A stretch of DNA of 61,101 nt from CF-161 sp035259145 (lineage in GTDB: Bacteria > Chloroflexota > Dormibacteria > Dormibacterales > Dormibacteraceae). The DNA is taken from positions 1 to 61,101 of the forward strand of contig DATFWQ010000051.1 of assembly GCA_035259145.1 (NCBI GenBank), written 5' to 3'. Made by a program: the position numbers and the translations under genes. Positions within the stretch are counted from its first letter, which is position 1, and each line of letters begins with the position of its first letter. Shown piece after piece: positions 16,647 through 24,748 of this stretch. The notes below the pieces were generated by a model that did no database searches, was not told the origin of the DNA, and saw nothing but the letters and a program-made list of their open reading frames with translations.

Positions 16647-16762
16647 CGAGGACAGAATAAACAGGACCCGCGACGGTGCTCGTCACGAAGTGACGCGCCT
16701 CGCCGGCCGCACCGCACCGCGGCGTCTCCTAGGCCGACGGGCGGAGCTCGAATGTTGCCTGC

Positions 16763-17104
16763 TCAGCTGCGCGGCCCGCCGTCAGGAGAACGGTGGACGC
16801 CCGACCCGTACTTTCGGATGACCAGCTCCGACACCGACCGGGCCTCTGACGGATCGGTCACGTGATGCCCCTGAACCGGGACGTCCATTCGGCCTACGTG
16901 GAGCACGCCGTGCCCGCTGGCCAGCAGGTTCTGTGGCCAGTGGCGGCCCAACCCACCGCCAGACCGAATGAAGAGGCGCTTCCCATCGCCCGAGACCCAG
17001 ATCGTGGTCCGGTGGGCCTTCCCCGTCCTGCGTCCGTAGGTGGTGAACCCGACCTCGCGCTCTTGCGCCGCTGCTTCCAGGACTGACTGGCTGAACTCGC
17101 TCAT
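16763..17104 (-). CDS. Split-barrel flavin/F420-binding-like protein
   Basis: A 113-residue protein with FTTYGRRTGKAHRTTIWVSGDGKRLFIRSGGG, a pattern shared by small PNPOx-like, DUF385 and DUF2255 split beta-barrel proteins. Many of these bind F420 or flavin, which would fit an F420-producing host, but the assignment to a subfamily is uncertain. I chose ATG 17104 over GTG 17113, which adds three residues. It lies alone between larA and uxaE. Confidence 0.6.
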   Translation of the reverse strand: MSEFSQSVLEAAAQEREVGFTTYGRRTGKAHRTTIWVSGDGKRLFIRSGGGLGRHWPQNLLASGHGVLHVGRMDVPVQGHHVTDPSEARSVSELVIRKYGSGVHRSPDGGPRS

Positions 17105-17138
17105 GCGAGTCACGAAACCGCGAGATGGCGCCGTCTAT

Positions 17139-18632
17139 TCATGCGGAACTCTCGAGGGCCCGGAGGTGGCGGACGAAGTGACGCTCCAGGTCGTCCTCGT
17201 AAGCGGGCAGATCCCGACTCAGTGCGACGTGGAGCCGCTCACCGAGCCGGTCCAGGACCGAGCCGAACGTCACGTGCAGGACCTGCCGGACGTGGAAGTC
17301 GTCGAGCAAGCCCGGCAGCGCTGCATCGGCCATGCGTTCTGCGTCCGGCGTCGCCCCGACCCGAGCCGACACGTGGTATGTGGCTCGGTCACCCCCATAC
17401 CGACCCCTGGAGAGCTGGTAGACCTCCCGGAACAGCCCTGGGGCAGTCCTCGCCAGCGTGCGCAGAGCTTCCAGATAGCTGGTGCCTGCGGTCTTCACGT
17501 GCCCAAGGCTGCCCGTCCCACGACGGAATGCGCCGTAGATGGACAGCTTGTCCGAGCCCGAGTGCAGGCTCAGTTTGTACGGCCCGAGACGGCTGGCGAT
17601 CCGCGCGTGTAAGGCGCAGTCGGCCTCAAAGGCGGCGGGATCGCCGATGTAGTCCGACCCCTTCTCGAAGCGGCCCACGAAGCGCGGTGCCAGGCTGACC
17701 CACTGGAGGCCCAGCCTGGCAAGCTCAGTTGCGACGTAAGCGTGCTGGAAGTGCGTGGTCGGGCTTTCGGTCTCGTCGACTGAGATCTCGACCTCCCGGT
17801 CCGCCGGCGCCACCTCGCAGAGGCGCCTGTACAGCCGGGCCGCGTGGGCCACCGCCCGTCCGTATTTGACCGCGGCGCGAGCCGCCTGTTCGTGGCCGGC
17901 CGCGATGCCGAGGTCCTTCAGCTCGGGCTTTACATGCCGATAGCGGCCCAGCATCGAGCGCGGGGAGTCTTCCAGGTCGGTCCATGGCAGCTCCGCCAGT
18001 GCCCGCCACAGTTCGGCGCCGTCCAGGTGGTCTGCTTCCGCCCGCACATGATCTCCGGGATCGAACGTGAACAGGGTGTATCCCGCGGCGGCACAGGTCT
18101 CGACGTCCTCCCCGGTCTTGAGGTGGTCGGCGTCTGCACCGTGGGTGTGGCGCCACCCGGAGCAGAACACCCCCCAGCTGGCGTCGTCGATCACCTGCTG
18201 AGGGCTGCGGCGCGTGCGGGCCATCTCCCTGATCGACTGCTGAGCGAAGATGGCTCCCAGCCCGGGCCTGGCCGCGCGCAGCGCCCGGACATGACCGGGG
18301 GTCGCAAGTCCGAGGCGATCGCCGAAGCCGAACGAGCGCTGCAGTCCCAACGGCCGAGGAGCCAGCCAGCGCAGGAGCGCCCGCAGCTGAGCCACGTTGC
18401 GCGGGCTGCGGGGGCCGACGAGCAGGTACCCGCCCTGGTGGGAGCTCGCCTCGCCATCGAACCCGGCCAGCTCCTCGGCGCGGGCCGAGCGCACGACCAG
18501 CTGTGCGTCTGCCTCTCGACGGCTGGCGGCCAGCTCCAGCTGCCGGTCATCGACGCGAACCACCGACTCCTCGATGAGGGGCAGCCCGGTCGGGGCCGCT
18601 GCCGGGTCAGGCCGGCCGGGCGACCCAGGCAT
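17139..18632 (-). CDS. uxaE: Tagaturonate/fructuronate epimerase family protein (UxaE-like)
   Basis: UxaE interconverts D-tagaturonate and D-fructuronate in uronate catabolism. Family-typical segments are RTRRSPQQVIDDASWGVFC, ADADHLKTGEDVETC, EISVDETESPTTHFQHAYVA, WVSLAPRFVGRFEKGSDYIG, LGPYKLSLHSGSDKLSIYG and HVKTAGTSYLEALR. These contain the His, Asp and Glu residues expected for a metal site. I placed the start at ATG 18632 (about 497 residues, near family length), overlapping the iolB stop by 26 bases; a later GTG is an alternative. It is third in the regulator-iolB-uxaE operon. With iolB beside it, the true substrate may be a related keto-acid rather than tagaturonate. Confidence 0.8.
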   Translation of the reverse strand: MPGSPGRPDPAAAPTGLPLIEESVVRVDDRQLELAASRREADAQLVVRSARAEELAGFDGEASSHQGGYLLVGPRSPRNVAQLRALLRWLAPRPLGLQRSFGFGDRLGLATPGHVRALRAARPGLGAIFAQQSIREMARTRRSPQQVIDDASWGVFCSGWRHTHGADADHLKTGEDVETCAAAGYTLFTFDPGDHVRAEADHLDGAELWRALAELPWTDLEDSPRSMLGRYRHVKPELKDLGIAAGHEQAARAAVKYGRAVAHAARLYRRLCEVAPADREVEISVDETESPTTHFQHAYVATELARLGLQWVSLAPRFVGRFEKGSDYIGDPAAFEADCALHARIASRLGPYKLSLHSGSDKLSIYGAFRRGTGSLGHVKTAGTSYLEALRTLARTAPGLFREVYQLSRGRYGGDRATYHVSARVGATPDAERMADAALPGLLDDFHVRQVLHVTFGSVLDRLGERLHVALSRDLPAYEDDLERHFVRHLRALESSA

Positions 18633-19416
18633 GATCGGGGTCCTCGTGCAATCGCATCTCGCGGTCATCACCGGCCAACGCCCACAGGTAGTAGAGGCGG
18701 TAGCCAGGGGCCGCCACGACGGGGTGGTAGCCGAAGGGAATGAGCACCGTATCGCCGTCCTCGACCAGAAGCAGCTCATCGAGACCACGCTCCGGTGAGT
18801 AGACCCGCTGGATTCCAAAGCCACGCTCGGGCTGGAAGCGGTAGTGATAGACCTCCTGGAGCCGCGACTCCTCAGGCGGGCGGTGCTGGTCATGCTTATG
18901 CGGCGGATAGCTCGACCAGGCGCCCGGAGGGTTGTAGGTCTCCCCCACCAGAAGGCGCTGAGCCGGTCGCGAAGCATCGAGGATGGTCTGCACCTCGCGC
19001 TGCCAGGAGCCCTCTCCGCGAGTCTCCCTGGTCACCTCCTCCGGGCCGATCCTGTAGGCTTCACCGCCCGGCTCGGCGGGCGCGCTGACCACCGCCATCT
19101 CGACGCCATCCCGCGTGCTGACCTCGACCCTCGCACCCGGCGGCAGGTATATGGACGTGGCGGCGCCGGAGAAGACGTCCGGCCGGCCGCCCAGCGACCG
19201 CCAGCCGGGCCCTCCAAGCACGGCCAGGTCGCATCGGCCGCCGAGCAACACCACAAGCGACTCGCTCGCCTCGAAGTCCGCGATGCGGGATCCACCAGGC
19301 GACAATGCCCAGATCTCCAGCCGCAACCCCTCGGAGATGGAGCTGCCGGTGCCCAACAGCCGCCGGCCCTCCTCACCATCGGCCGCTTTGGCGTGGAGGC
19401 TCAGGCCGCTCCTCAT
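18607..19416 (-). CDS. iolB: 5-deoxy-glucuronate isomerase
   Basis: In inositol catabolism IolB isomerises 5-deoxy-D-glucuronate to the 2-keto acid. The bicupin signature is strong: LVGETYNPPGAWSSYPPHKHD holds the metal histidines, VYHYRFQPERGFGIQRVYS follows, and GYHPVVAAPGYRLYYLWALAG ends the second cupin. At 269 residues it is full length. Its ATG overlaps the regulator stop (ATGA), so it is translated with its own regulator. No iolC, iolD or iolE lies in the window; a KduI-like activity on uronates is possible given uxaE next door. Confidence 0.9.
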   Translation of the reverse strand: MRSGLSLHAKAADGEEGRRLLGTGSSISEGLRLEIWALSPGGSRIADFEASESLVVLLGGRCDLAVLGGPGWRSLGGRPDVFSGAATSIYLPPGARVEVSTRDGVEMAVVSAPAEPGGEAYRIGPEEVTRETRGEGSWQREVQTILDASRPAQRLLVGETYNPPGAWSSYPPHKHDQHRPPEESRLQEVYHYRFQPERGFGIQRVYSPERGLDELLLVEDGDTVLIPFGYHPVVAAPGYRLYYLWALAGDDREMRLHEDPDHAWVARPA

Positions 19417-21044
19417 GTCTGCGGCTCCCCCGTTCGCAGGACCTGGCCGCAGAGGGTTGAGGCGTCTGAGAGGAAGAAGAGGCTCGGCGCCACTGCGCCG
19501 GCGCAGTCGATGCCATGGACCAGAACCCCGTTGACGCGCACGCCCCGGGACGACCAGCCGGCCGCCAGGCTGCGGACCAGCTGCTCGAAGCCTGCCGTGG
19601 CTGCGGCGACCAGGCCCCGAACCATGCCCCCCGGCAGCAGAGCCACAAGCAGCAGCGAGCCGGACCCACGCTGGGCCATCAACGCGGCGAGACCCCCTGC
19701 CTCCGTCTGGGCCAGAACCAGCGGTGCCGCGAGCTCGCCGCCCAGATCCAGCGTCCAGACGGCGGCTTCGAACCCTCCGGCCGGCGCCGGCCGGCTCGTG
19801 CCGGTCGCGACTTCACCGCCCTCACCGGTGATGCCTGCGCTCAGCGGCGCGGTGAGCGGCGAACTGCCACCCGCCACCAGCACCCGTCTGCCGGCGAGGG
19901 TGCCTGACGCCGCGGAAGAATGTCGGGGCAGCTCGCGGAGCACTTCGGGTGACCGTCCTGTCGACCGCCTCACAACGAGCTCGGGCTTGATCACGATGCG
20001 CTGAGGCGGCTCGGCACGACCCTCGATCAGGTCGAGCAAGAGTCCAGCGGCCAGCTCGCCGAACTGGTAATAGGACGTGCGGATCGTGGTCAGCGGCGGC
20101 TCGAGCAACGCGGCGGGACTGATGTCGTCGTATCCGATGAAGGCCACCTCGTCAGGGACGGTGAGCCCTAGATCGCGCGCAGCCATATAGCCTCCCATAG
20201 CCATCGTGTCGCTGGCGGCGAAGATGGCCGTCGGCCTGTTCCCAAGCTCCAGCAGCTCACGCACGGCCCGCCGGCCCATGGTCTCAGCGAAGGAGATCTC
20301 CAGCCTGACCAGTGCGGGATCGAACGCCACGCGCGCCGCCCGCAGCTCCTCACGGAACCCTGCCAGGCGGGCCTGGGTCAGGGTGAGCGAGGCTTTGGCA
20401 CACACAAAGGCGAGCCGGCGGTGGCCTCGCTTCAGCAGGTGCTCCGTAGCCAGGCGTGCGCCCAGGACGTCGTCGCTCACGACGCAGTTGAGGCGCCGGC
20501 CCGGCAGTTCACGCTTGATGACCACATAGGGCAGGCCCGCCGCCTCCAGGATGTCGATGTGCTGGTGGCGCACGTCGTTTGCGGTGCGCAGGAGCACCCC
20601 GTCCACCGACCTCGCCTCAACCAGCGAGCGCAGATAGTCTTCAGAGTGCTCTTCTGCCACACCCGACATCGAGAAGGAGGCGTCCCGCCTCCAGATAAGC
20701 TCCCCCACCCCGGCGATCAGCTCACCCATCGCGGCTGAGGTCTCGCGCCAGGCATCCCCGACGTAGTCGACGCTCAGAAGCGCGATGTGGACCTGCCGGA
20801 CTCGTGTGCCGACCATGGTGCCGACCCCTGGCCGGCGCCGGATCACCCCCTCCCGCACCAGCTCCATGAGCGCGCGCCTTGCGGTTGTCACGCTCACCCC
20901 ATACTCCTCGCAGAGCTGGTGCTCAGAGGGCAGCCTTCCCTCGGCCCCGAACTCGCCGCGGCGGATTCGGGAGAAGAGCTCCCGGCGAAGCTGCTGGTAG
21001 AGGGGAGCGCCGGTCGCCACGTCGAGCGCGGTGCGGCCGCCCAT
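19413..21044 (-). CDS. GntR-LacI type repressor with C-terminal pseudo-SDR domain
   Basis: A 543-residue fusion. Residues 1-84 are a GntR winged helix (LPSEHQLCEEYGVSVTTARRALMELVREG). Residues 86-360 are a LacI/GalR ligand-binding domain (IALLSVDYVG, AIFAASDTMAMGGY, VAFIGYDDISPAALLEPPLTTIR). This GntR-LacI order is that of AraR repressors. Residues 382-539 add a domain resembling a short-chain dehydrogenase: RRVLVAGGSSPL at the Gly-rich loop, SLAAGWSSRGVRVNGVLVHG, and FFLSDASTLCGQVL at the end. The catalytic Tyr and Lys positions read L478 and T483, so it should not be an active enzyme. It is the first gene of its operon and faces the Gfo/Idh gene across a palindrome. Confidence 0.85.
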   Translation of the reverse strand: MGGRTALDVATGAPLYQQLRRELFSRIRRGEFGAEGRLPSEHQLCEEYGVSVTTARRALMELVREGVIRRRPGVGTMVGTRVRQVHIALLSVDYVGDAWRETSAAMGELIAGVGELIWRRDASFSMSGVAEEHSEDYLRSLVEARSVDGVLLRTANDVRHQHIDILEAAGLPYVVIKRELPGRRLNCVVSDDVLGARLATEHLLKRGHRRLAFVCAKASLTLTQARLAGFREELRAARVAFDPALVRLEISFAETMGRRAVRELLELGNRPTAIFAASDTMAMGGYMAARDLGLTVPDEVAFIGYDDISPAALLEPPLTTIRTSYYQFGELAAGLLLDLIEGRAEPPQRIVIKPELVVRRSTGRSPEVLRELPRHSSAASGTLAGRRVLVAGGSSPLTAPLSAGITGEGGEVATGTSRPAPAGGFEAAVWTLDLGGELAAPLVLAQTEAGGLAALMAQRGSGSLLLVALLPGGMVRGLVAAATAGFEQLVRSLAAGWSSRGVRVNGVLVHGIDCAGAVAPSLFFLSDASTLCGQVLRTGEPQT

Positions 21045-21082
21045 TTAGTGCACCTAGTATACGTGCAGGAGGGAAATCAGCG
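21045..21082. promoter_or_regulatory. Divergent intergenic operator for the regulator and Gfo/Idh gene
   Basis: The 38-bp gap holds TGCACCTAGTATACGTGCA (21049-21067), an inverted repeat with perfect 5-bp arms TGCAC/GTGCA and 7 of 9 paired positions overall. It is centred between the two divergent starts (21044 and 21083), where a GntR-type dimer would control both directions. A Shine-Dalgarno-like AGGAGGG (21068-21074) serves the plus-strand gene. Confidence 0.6.
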
Positions 21083-22375
21083 ATGTCCACACCGAAGCGC
21101 TACGCCATGGTCGGCCTCGGCGACCGTGCCCGCATGTACACGGGCGCGGTGCTGGGAGAGTACCGCTCGACGGGCGAGCTTGTCGCGCTCTGCGACGTCA
21201 ACCAGAGCCGCATGCGGTGGCACAACAGGTCCTTCCAGAGCGCGTTCGGACGGGCGCCGGTGCCCGAGTACGGACCCCAGGACTTCGAGCGCCTACTGAA
21301 CGAGCAGAGGGTGGACGTGGTGATCGTATCGTCCGTCGACCGCACCCACGCTCGGTACATCGTGGCCGCCCTCGAGCATGGCTGCGACGTCATCACCGAG
21401 AAACCTCTTACTGTCGATGCGGGCAGCTGCCAGCGGATCGTTGACGCGGTCAAGGGTCACAGAGGGCAGGTGACGGTCGCCTTCAACTACCGCTACGCTC
21501 CACGCAACTCAGCTGTCAGGCGCGTGCTAGCCGCGGGCAAGATCGGTTCGGTCCTCTCTGTGCACTTCGAGTGGCTGCTGGACACGCAGCACGGGGCCGA
21601 CTACTTCCGGCGCTGGCACAGGGACAAGCGCAACTCGGGCGGTCTGATGGTGCACAAGGCGAGCCACCACTTCGACCTCGTCAACTGGTGGCTGGGGGCT
21701 CGGCCCGAGACCGTCTTCGGCTTCGGCAGACTGGGCTTCTACGGCCGCCAGAACGCCGAGGAGCGGGGGGAGACGCGGTTCTACGAAAGGGCTCACGGAA
21801 GTGAGGTGGCACATAACGACCCGTTTGCTCTGGACCTCGCTTCAGACGCGGTGCGACGCGGACTTTATCTGGAGGCCGAGGCCGACGACGGCTACCTCCG
21901 CGATCGCAGCGTCTTCAGCGACGGGATCAGCATCGAGGACGACATGGCGCTGGTCGTCCGCTACTCGACCGGGGCTACCCTCACATACCACCTGACCGCA
22001 TACTCGCCGTGGGAGGGCTACAGGGTCGCCTTCAACGGTGATCGCGGGCGCCTGGAACTGGAGGTGGTGGAGCGCTCACATGTGAGCGAGTCCCGCGACG
22101 GGGAAGGAGCGAGGGAAACCGGAGAGCGGCTTGTCCTGCAGCCTCTGTGGGGGAAGGCTCGGGAGCTGCCGATCGAGGGCGCCACCGGAGGTGGCCATGG
22201 CGGTGCCGACGATCGCCTGCTGGAGGCGTTGTTCGGGGACGGCGATGTCGACGACCCGCTCGGACGCCGGTCCAGTCACGTCGACGGCGTTCTCGCCATC
22301 CTTCCCGGGATCGGTGCCAACATCTCTTTCGCCTCCGGGCGGCCCGTCGACCTCACTTCGCTTGTCCGCTTTTGA
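21083..22375 (+). CDS. Gfo/Idh/MocA family oxidoreductase
   Basis: NAD(P)-dependent sugar or inositol dehydrogenase family, 430 residues. The Rossmann domain begins KRYAMVGLGDRARMYTGAVL, followed by VALCDVNQSR and the VITEKPLT motif whose Lys is catalytic in the family. The C-terminal domain carries GGLMVHKASHHFDLVNWWLG with the substrate-facing His/Asp. The start ATG 21083 has AGGAGGG nine bases upstream. It faces the iolB-uxaE operon and probably oxidises a related polyol or sugar acid. Members of this family can also be NAD-dependent glycosidases (GH109-like), so the reaction is not fixed. Confidence 0.88.
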   Translation: MSTPKRYAMVGLGDRARMYTGAVLGEYRSTGELVALCDVNQSRMRWHNRSFQSAFGRAPVPEYGPQDFERLLNEQRVDVVIVSSVDRTHARYIVAALEHGCDVITEKPLTVDAGSCQRIVDAVKGHRGQVTVAFNYRYAPRNSAVRRVLAAGKIGSVLSVHFEWLLDTQHGADYFRRWHRDKRNSGGLMVHKASHHFDLVNWWLGARPETVFGFGRLGFYGRQNAEERGETRFYERAHGSEVAHNDPFALDLASDAVRRGLYLEAEADDGYLRDRSVFSDGISIEDDMALVVRYSTGATLTYHLTAYSPWEGYRVAFNGDRGRLELEVVERSHVSESRDGEGARETGERLVLQPLWGKARELPIEGATGGGHGGADDRLLEALFGDGDVDDPLGRRSSHVDGVLAILPGIGANISFASGRPVDLTSLVRF

Positions 22376-22388
22376 CGCGCGGGACCTG

Positions 22389-23420
22389 TTAGCAAGTCGA
22401 CAGGACATCGGCACAGGCGGAGAGGGCGTGCTGGACGTCAGCCGCCTCGACGCCGAAATGGGTCACGAAACGTACAGCCCGGCCGGAGCCACCTCCCAAC
22501 ACTCCTCGTTCCCGACAGCCGGCGAGGAAATCGGACGCACTCGTACCGGTCAGCTCGAACCGCACGATGTTCGTCTGCACCCGCGTCAGGTCGATTCTGA
22601 CTCCCGGCAGCTCAGCCAGGCCTTCTGCCAGCGTCCGCGCGTTGGCGTGGTCGTCGACCAGTCTGTCCACCATGTGGTCGAGCGCCCACAAACCGGCCGC
22701 CGCCAGCACGCCCGCTTCACGCCAGCCGCCACCGACGGCTTTGCGCCACCTCCGGGCGCGATCGATCACCTCGGCCGAGCCGCACAACACGCTGCCCACC
22801 GGCGCACCCAGGCCCTTCGAGACACAGAACGTCACTGTGTCGGCGACGGCAGCGATCTCATCCGGCGCAGCGCCCTGGGCCACCGCTGCGTTGAAGATCC
22901 GAGCGCCGTCCATGTGCACAGCCAGGCCATGCTCGTCGGCCACCTCGCGGACCGCGCGCAGCGCCTCGAGGGGCCATAGCACGCCGCCGTGGCGGTTGTG
23001 GGTGTTCTCCACGCATACGGCAGCCGTCAGAGGGGCGTGATAGTCGTCGGTCGGTCGCACGGCTGCCCGCACCTGCTCCGCGGCCATCACTCCGGCCGCG
23101 GTCGGAATCTGTCGGACCTGAACGCCGCCCAGCGCAGCGGCACCGGCGCCCTCGGACACGAAGAGGTGTGAATCGGCGTCGGCGATCACCTCCTGCCCGG
23201 AACGTGCGAATGACAGCACGCCGAGAAGGTTGGCCATGGTTCCACTTGCAACGAAGACCGCCGCCTCTTTGCCCATGAGCTCGGCCGCGCGCCGCTCCAG
23301 CCGGTTGATCGTGGGATCCTCGCCGAATACGTCGTCGCCCAGCTCGGCGTCTGCCATGGCACGGCGCATGCCGGCGGTGGGCATGGTCAATGTGTCAGAT
23401 CGGAGATCGACCGCGGTCAC
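22389..23420 (-). CDS. ltaE: Low-specificity L-threonine aldolase
   Basis: Fold-type I PLP enzyme cleaving L-threonine or allo-threonine to glycine and acetaldehyde. The start VDLRSDTLTMPTAGMRRAMADAELGDDVFGEDP is typical of the family. HMDGARIFNA holds the Asp that contacts PLP, VSKGLGAPVGS holds the Schiff-base lysine, and RRWRKAVGGGWREAG is the conserved Arg/Gly loop. At 343 residues it is full length. It ends 14 bases from the Gfo/Idh stop in convergent orientation. Confidence 0.93.
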   Translation of the reverse strand: MTAVDLRSDTLTMPTAGMRRAMADAELGDDVFGEDPTINRLERRAAELMGKEAAVFVASGTMANLLGVLSFARSGQEVIADADSHLFVSEGAGAAALGGVQVRQIPTAAGVMAAEQVRAAVRPTDDYHAPLTAAVCVENTHNRHGGVLWPLEALRAVREVADEHGLAVHMDGARIFNAAVAQGAAPDEIAAVADTVTFCVSKGLGAPVGSVLCGSAEVIDRARRWRKAVGGGWREAGVLAAAGLWALDHMVDRLVDDHANARTLAEGLAELPGVRIDLTRVQTNIVRFELTGTSASDFLAGCRERGVLGGGSGRAVRFVTHFGVEAADVQHALSACADVLSTC

Positions 23421-23516
23421 GGCCCTTACTGTACTGTCCGCCCGAGGTCAGCCATGAAAGAACGGGAGGGCGGCTACGGGATGGCCCCTATGAGCCGCCC
23501 TCTACTTGAGCAGCCT

Positions 23517-24182
23517 CTAGCCGGCGCTCTTGGCGTCGTCGCCGGTCCCGACCGCAACGACCGGCTGGGCGCCCGAGACGGGCGGCTGACCACCGCGGGA
23601 TGCCGGTGCCCTGGAGGTGGAGGCGCGGGGAGCGTTGGCCCGGGTCGCCCTCGCCTTCTTGGCCTCCGGCTTCGGGGTGGCCGTCTTGCTTGTCGCTTTG
23701 GTGCTCGCCCCGCTCTCGGAGGCCCGGGCTGCCGGCTTGGCAGCAGACCGGGCTGCAGGCTTCGCCTTGGCGGCGCTCCTGTTGGCAATCGCCCTGGCAG
23801 TCGGGGCCTTCTTGGCGGCGGGCTTCGCCGCCGAGAGCGCCGCCGGCTTTGCCGCAGGCCGGGAAGGTGGCCGGGCACCCGCGGCCTTGGCCACGCTGGT
23901 CACCAACCGTTCGACGTCCTTGGCCAGCACGTCGAGGCGCCTGGTCAGCTTGTCGACGTCAGACCGCTTGGCTGTGTTCTTGAGCTGGGCCTGGATGACT
24001 TTCAGACCTGTCTGCACGGTCTTCTGGCCCTGGCCAACGGTCTTCTCGACCTGCCTTCCGAGGTCTGCCGGCAGCCGCTTCTGGAGGTCCTTGTAGGCTC
24101 CTTCGGCCACCGTCCTCACCTGATCGATCAGGCTGTCCGGGGGCTTCGTCTCCGATGTATCACGTCGCTTGGTCTTACCCAT
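23517..24182 (-). CDS. Phasin-like protein with histone H1-like Ala/Lys/Pro tail
   Basis: Residues 15-95 are amphipathic helix and coiled coil (IDQVRTVAEGAYKDLQKRLP, KTVQTGLKVIQAQLKN, RRLDVLAKDVERLV), like PHA granule-associated phasins. Residues 100-221 are a low-complexity Ala, Lys, Pro, Arg, Ser and Thr tail (PAAKPAALSAAKPAAKK) resembling histone H1 and PhaF tails that bind DNA. Such two-part proteins tether PHA granules to the nucleoid; that role is inferred from architecture and from the divergent phaR. A strong AGGAGG lies eight bases before the ATG. No PHA synthase is in the window. Confidence 0.65.
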   Translation of the reverse strand: MGKTKRRDTSETKPPDSLIDQVRTVAEGAYKDLQKRLPADLGRQVEKTVGQGQKTVQTGLKVIQAQLKNTAKRSDVDKLTRRLDVLAKDVERLVTSVAKAAGARPPSRPAAKPAALSAAKPAAKKAPTARAIANRSAAKAKPAARSAAKPAARASESGASTKATSKTATPKPEAKKARATRANAPRASTSRAPASRGGQPPVSGAQPVVAVGTGDDAKSAG

Positions 24183-24220
24183 GCACTAGGCCTCCTGTAG
24201 AGGAGAGATGGAATCCAGCT

Positions 24221-24245
24221 ATAACGCAATGCGTTATGCTAATAC
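24221..24245 (+). promoter_or_regulatory. Perfect palindrome and promoter of phaR
   Basis: ATAACGCAATGCGTTAT (24221-24237) is a perfect 17-bp palindrome with 8-bp arms around one base. It sits between the divergent phasin-like gene and phaR. TGC followed by TAATAC (24237-24245) resembles an extended -10 box ending five bases before the phaR ATG. The core GCAATGC recalls TGC/GCA half-sites bound by known PhaR proteins, so this is the likely PhaR operator. Confidence 0.65.
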
Positions 24246-24250
24246 AAAAC

Positions 24251-24748
24251 ATGGCAGCGCAGAAACACGTGATCAAGAAGTATGCAAATCGAAAGCTCTA
24301 TGACACACAGACTAGTCGCTATATCACTCTAGAGGGAATTTCGAAGCTGGTTCGTGACGGCTGCGAGATCGAGGTCGTGGAGAGAGACAGCGGTCGCGAC
24401 CTGACACCTCTGGTGCTGTCGCAAATCGTAGTCGGTGAGGAGAAGCGGGGCTCTGATGGCACCGTCGAATCGCTGCAGGACCGCGGACAGGCCCTGTTCG
24501 ACTACGTGCGCCGGACGCTGCGCGGACCCGCGTCGATCGTCACCAGCAGGGTGGAGCGGGGCCGCTCCGAGCTGGAGGAGCTGGTCGACGGCGCTGTCGA
24601 GAGAGCCTTGACACGTCTTTCGATCCCGACGCGGAAGGACGTCGATGCGCTGAGCGCCCGGATCGATCAGCTCGAAATGCGGCTCCCCCGTCAAGCTCCG
24701 CCGACCCCTACGGCGACCCGTAGACGAAGGGCCGCTCGGACACGGTAG
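24251..24748 (+). CDS. phaR: Polyhydroxyalkanoate synthesis regulator PhaR
   Basis: A 165-residue regulator that in other bacteria binds both PHA and DNA and represses phasin genes. The N-terminal PHB/PHA accumulation DNA-binding domain is unmistakable: HVIKKYANRKLYDTQTSRYITLEGISKLV. The C-terminus is helical with a basic Arg tail. I chose ATG 24251 because it gives the normal N-terminus and lies just after a -10-like box; upstream in-frame codons overlap the palindrome. It is divergent from the phasin-like gene. Its last 41 bases overlap the convergent DUF881 gene. Confidence 0.9.
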   Translation: MAAQKHVIKKYANRKLYDTQTSRYITLEGISKLVRDGCEIEVVERDSGRDLTPLVLSQIVVGEEKRGSDGTVESLQDRGQALFDYVRRTLRGPASIVTSRVERGRSELEELVDGAVERALTRLSIPTRKDVDALSARIDQLEMRLPRQAPPTPTATRRRRAARTR

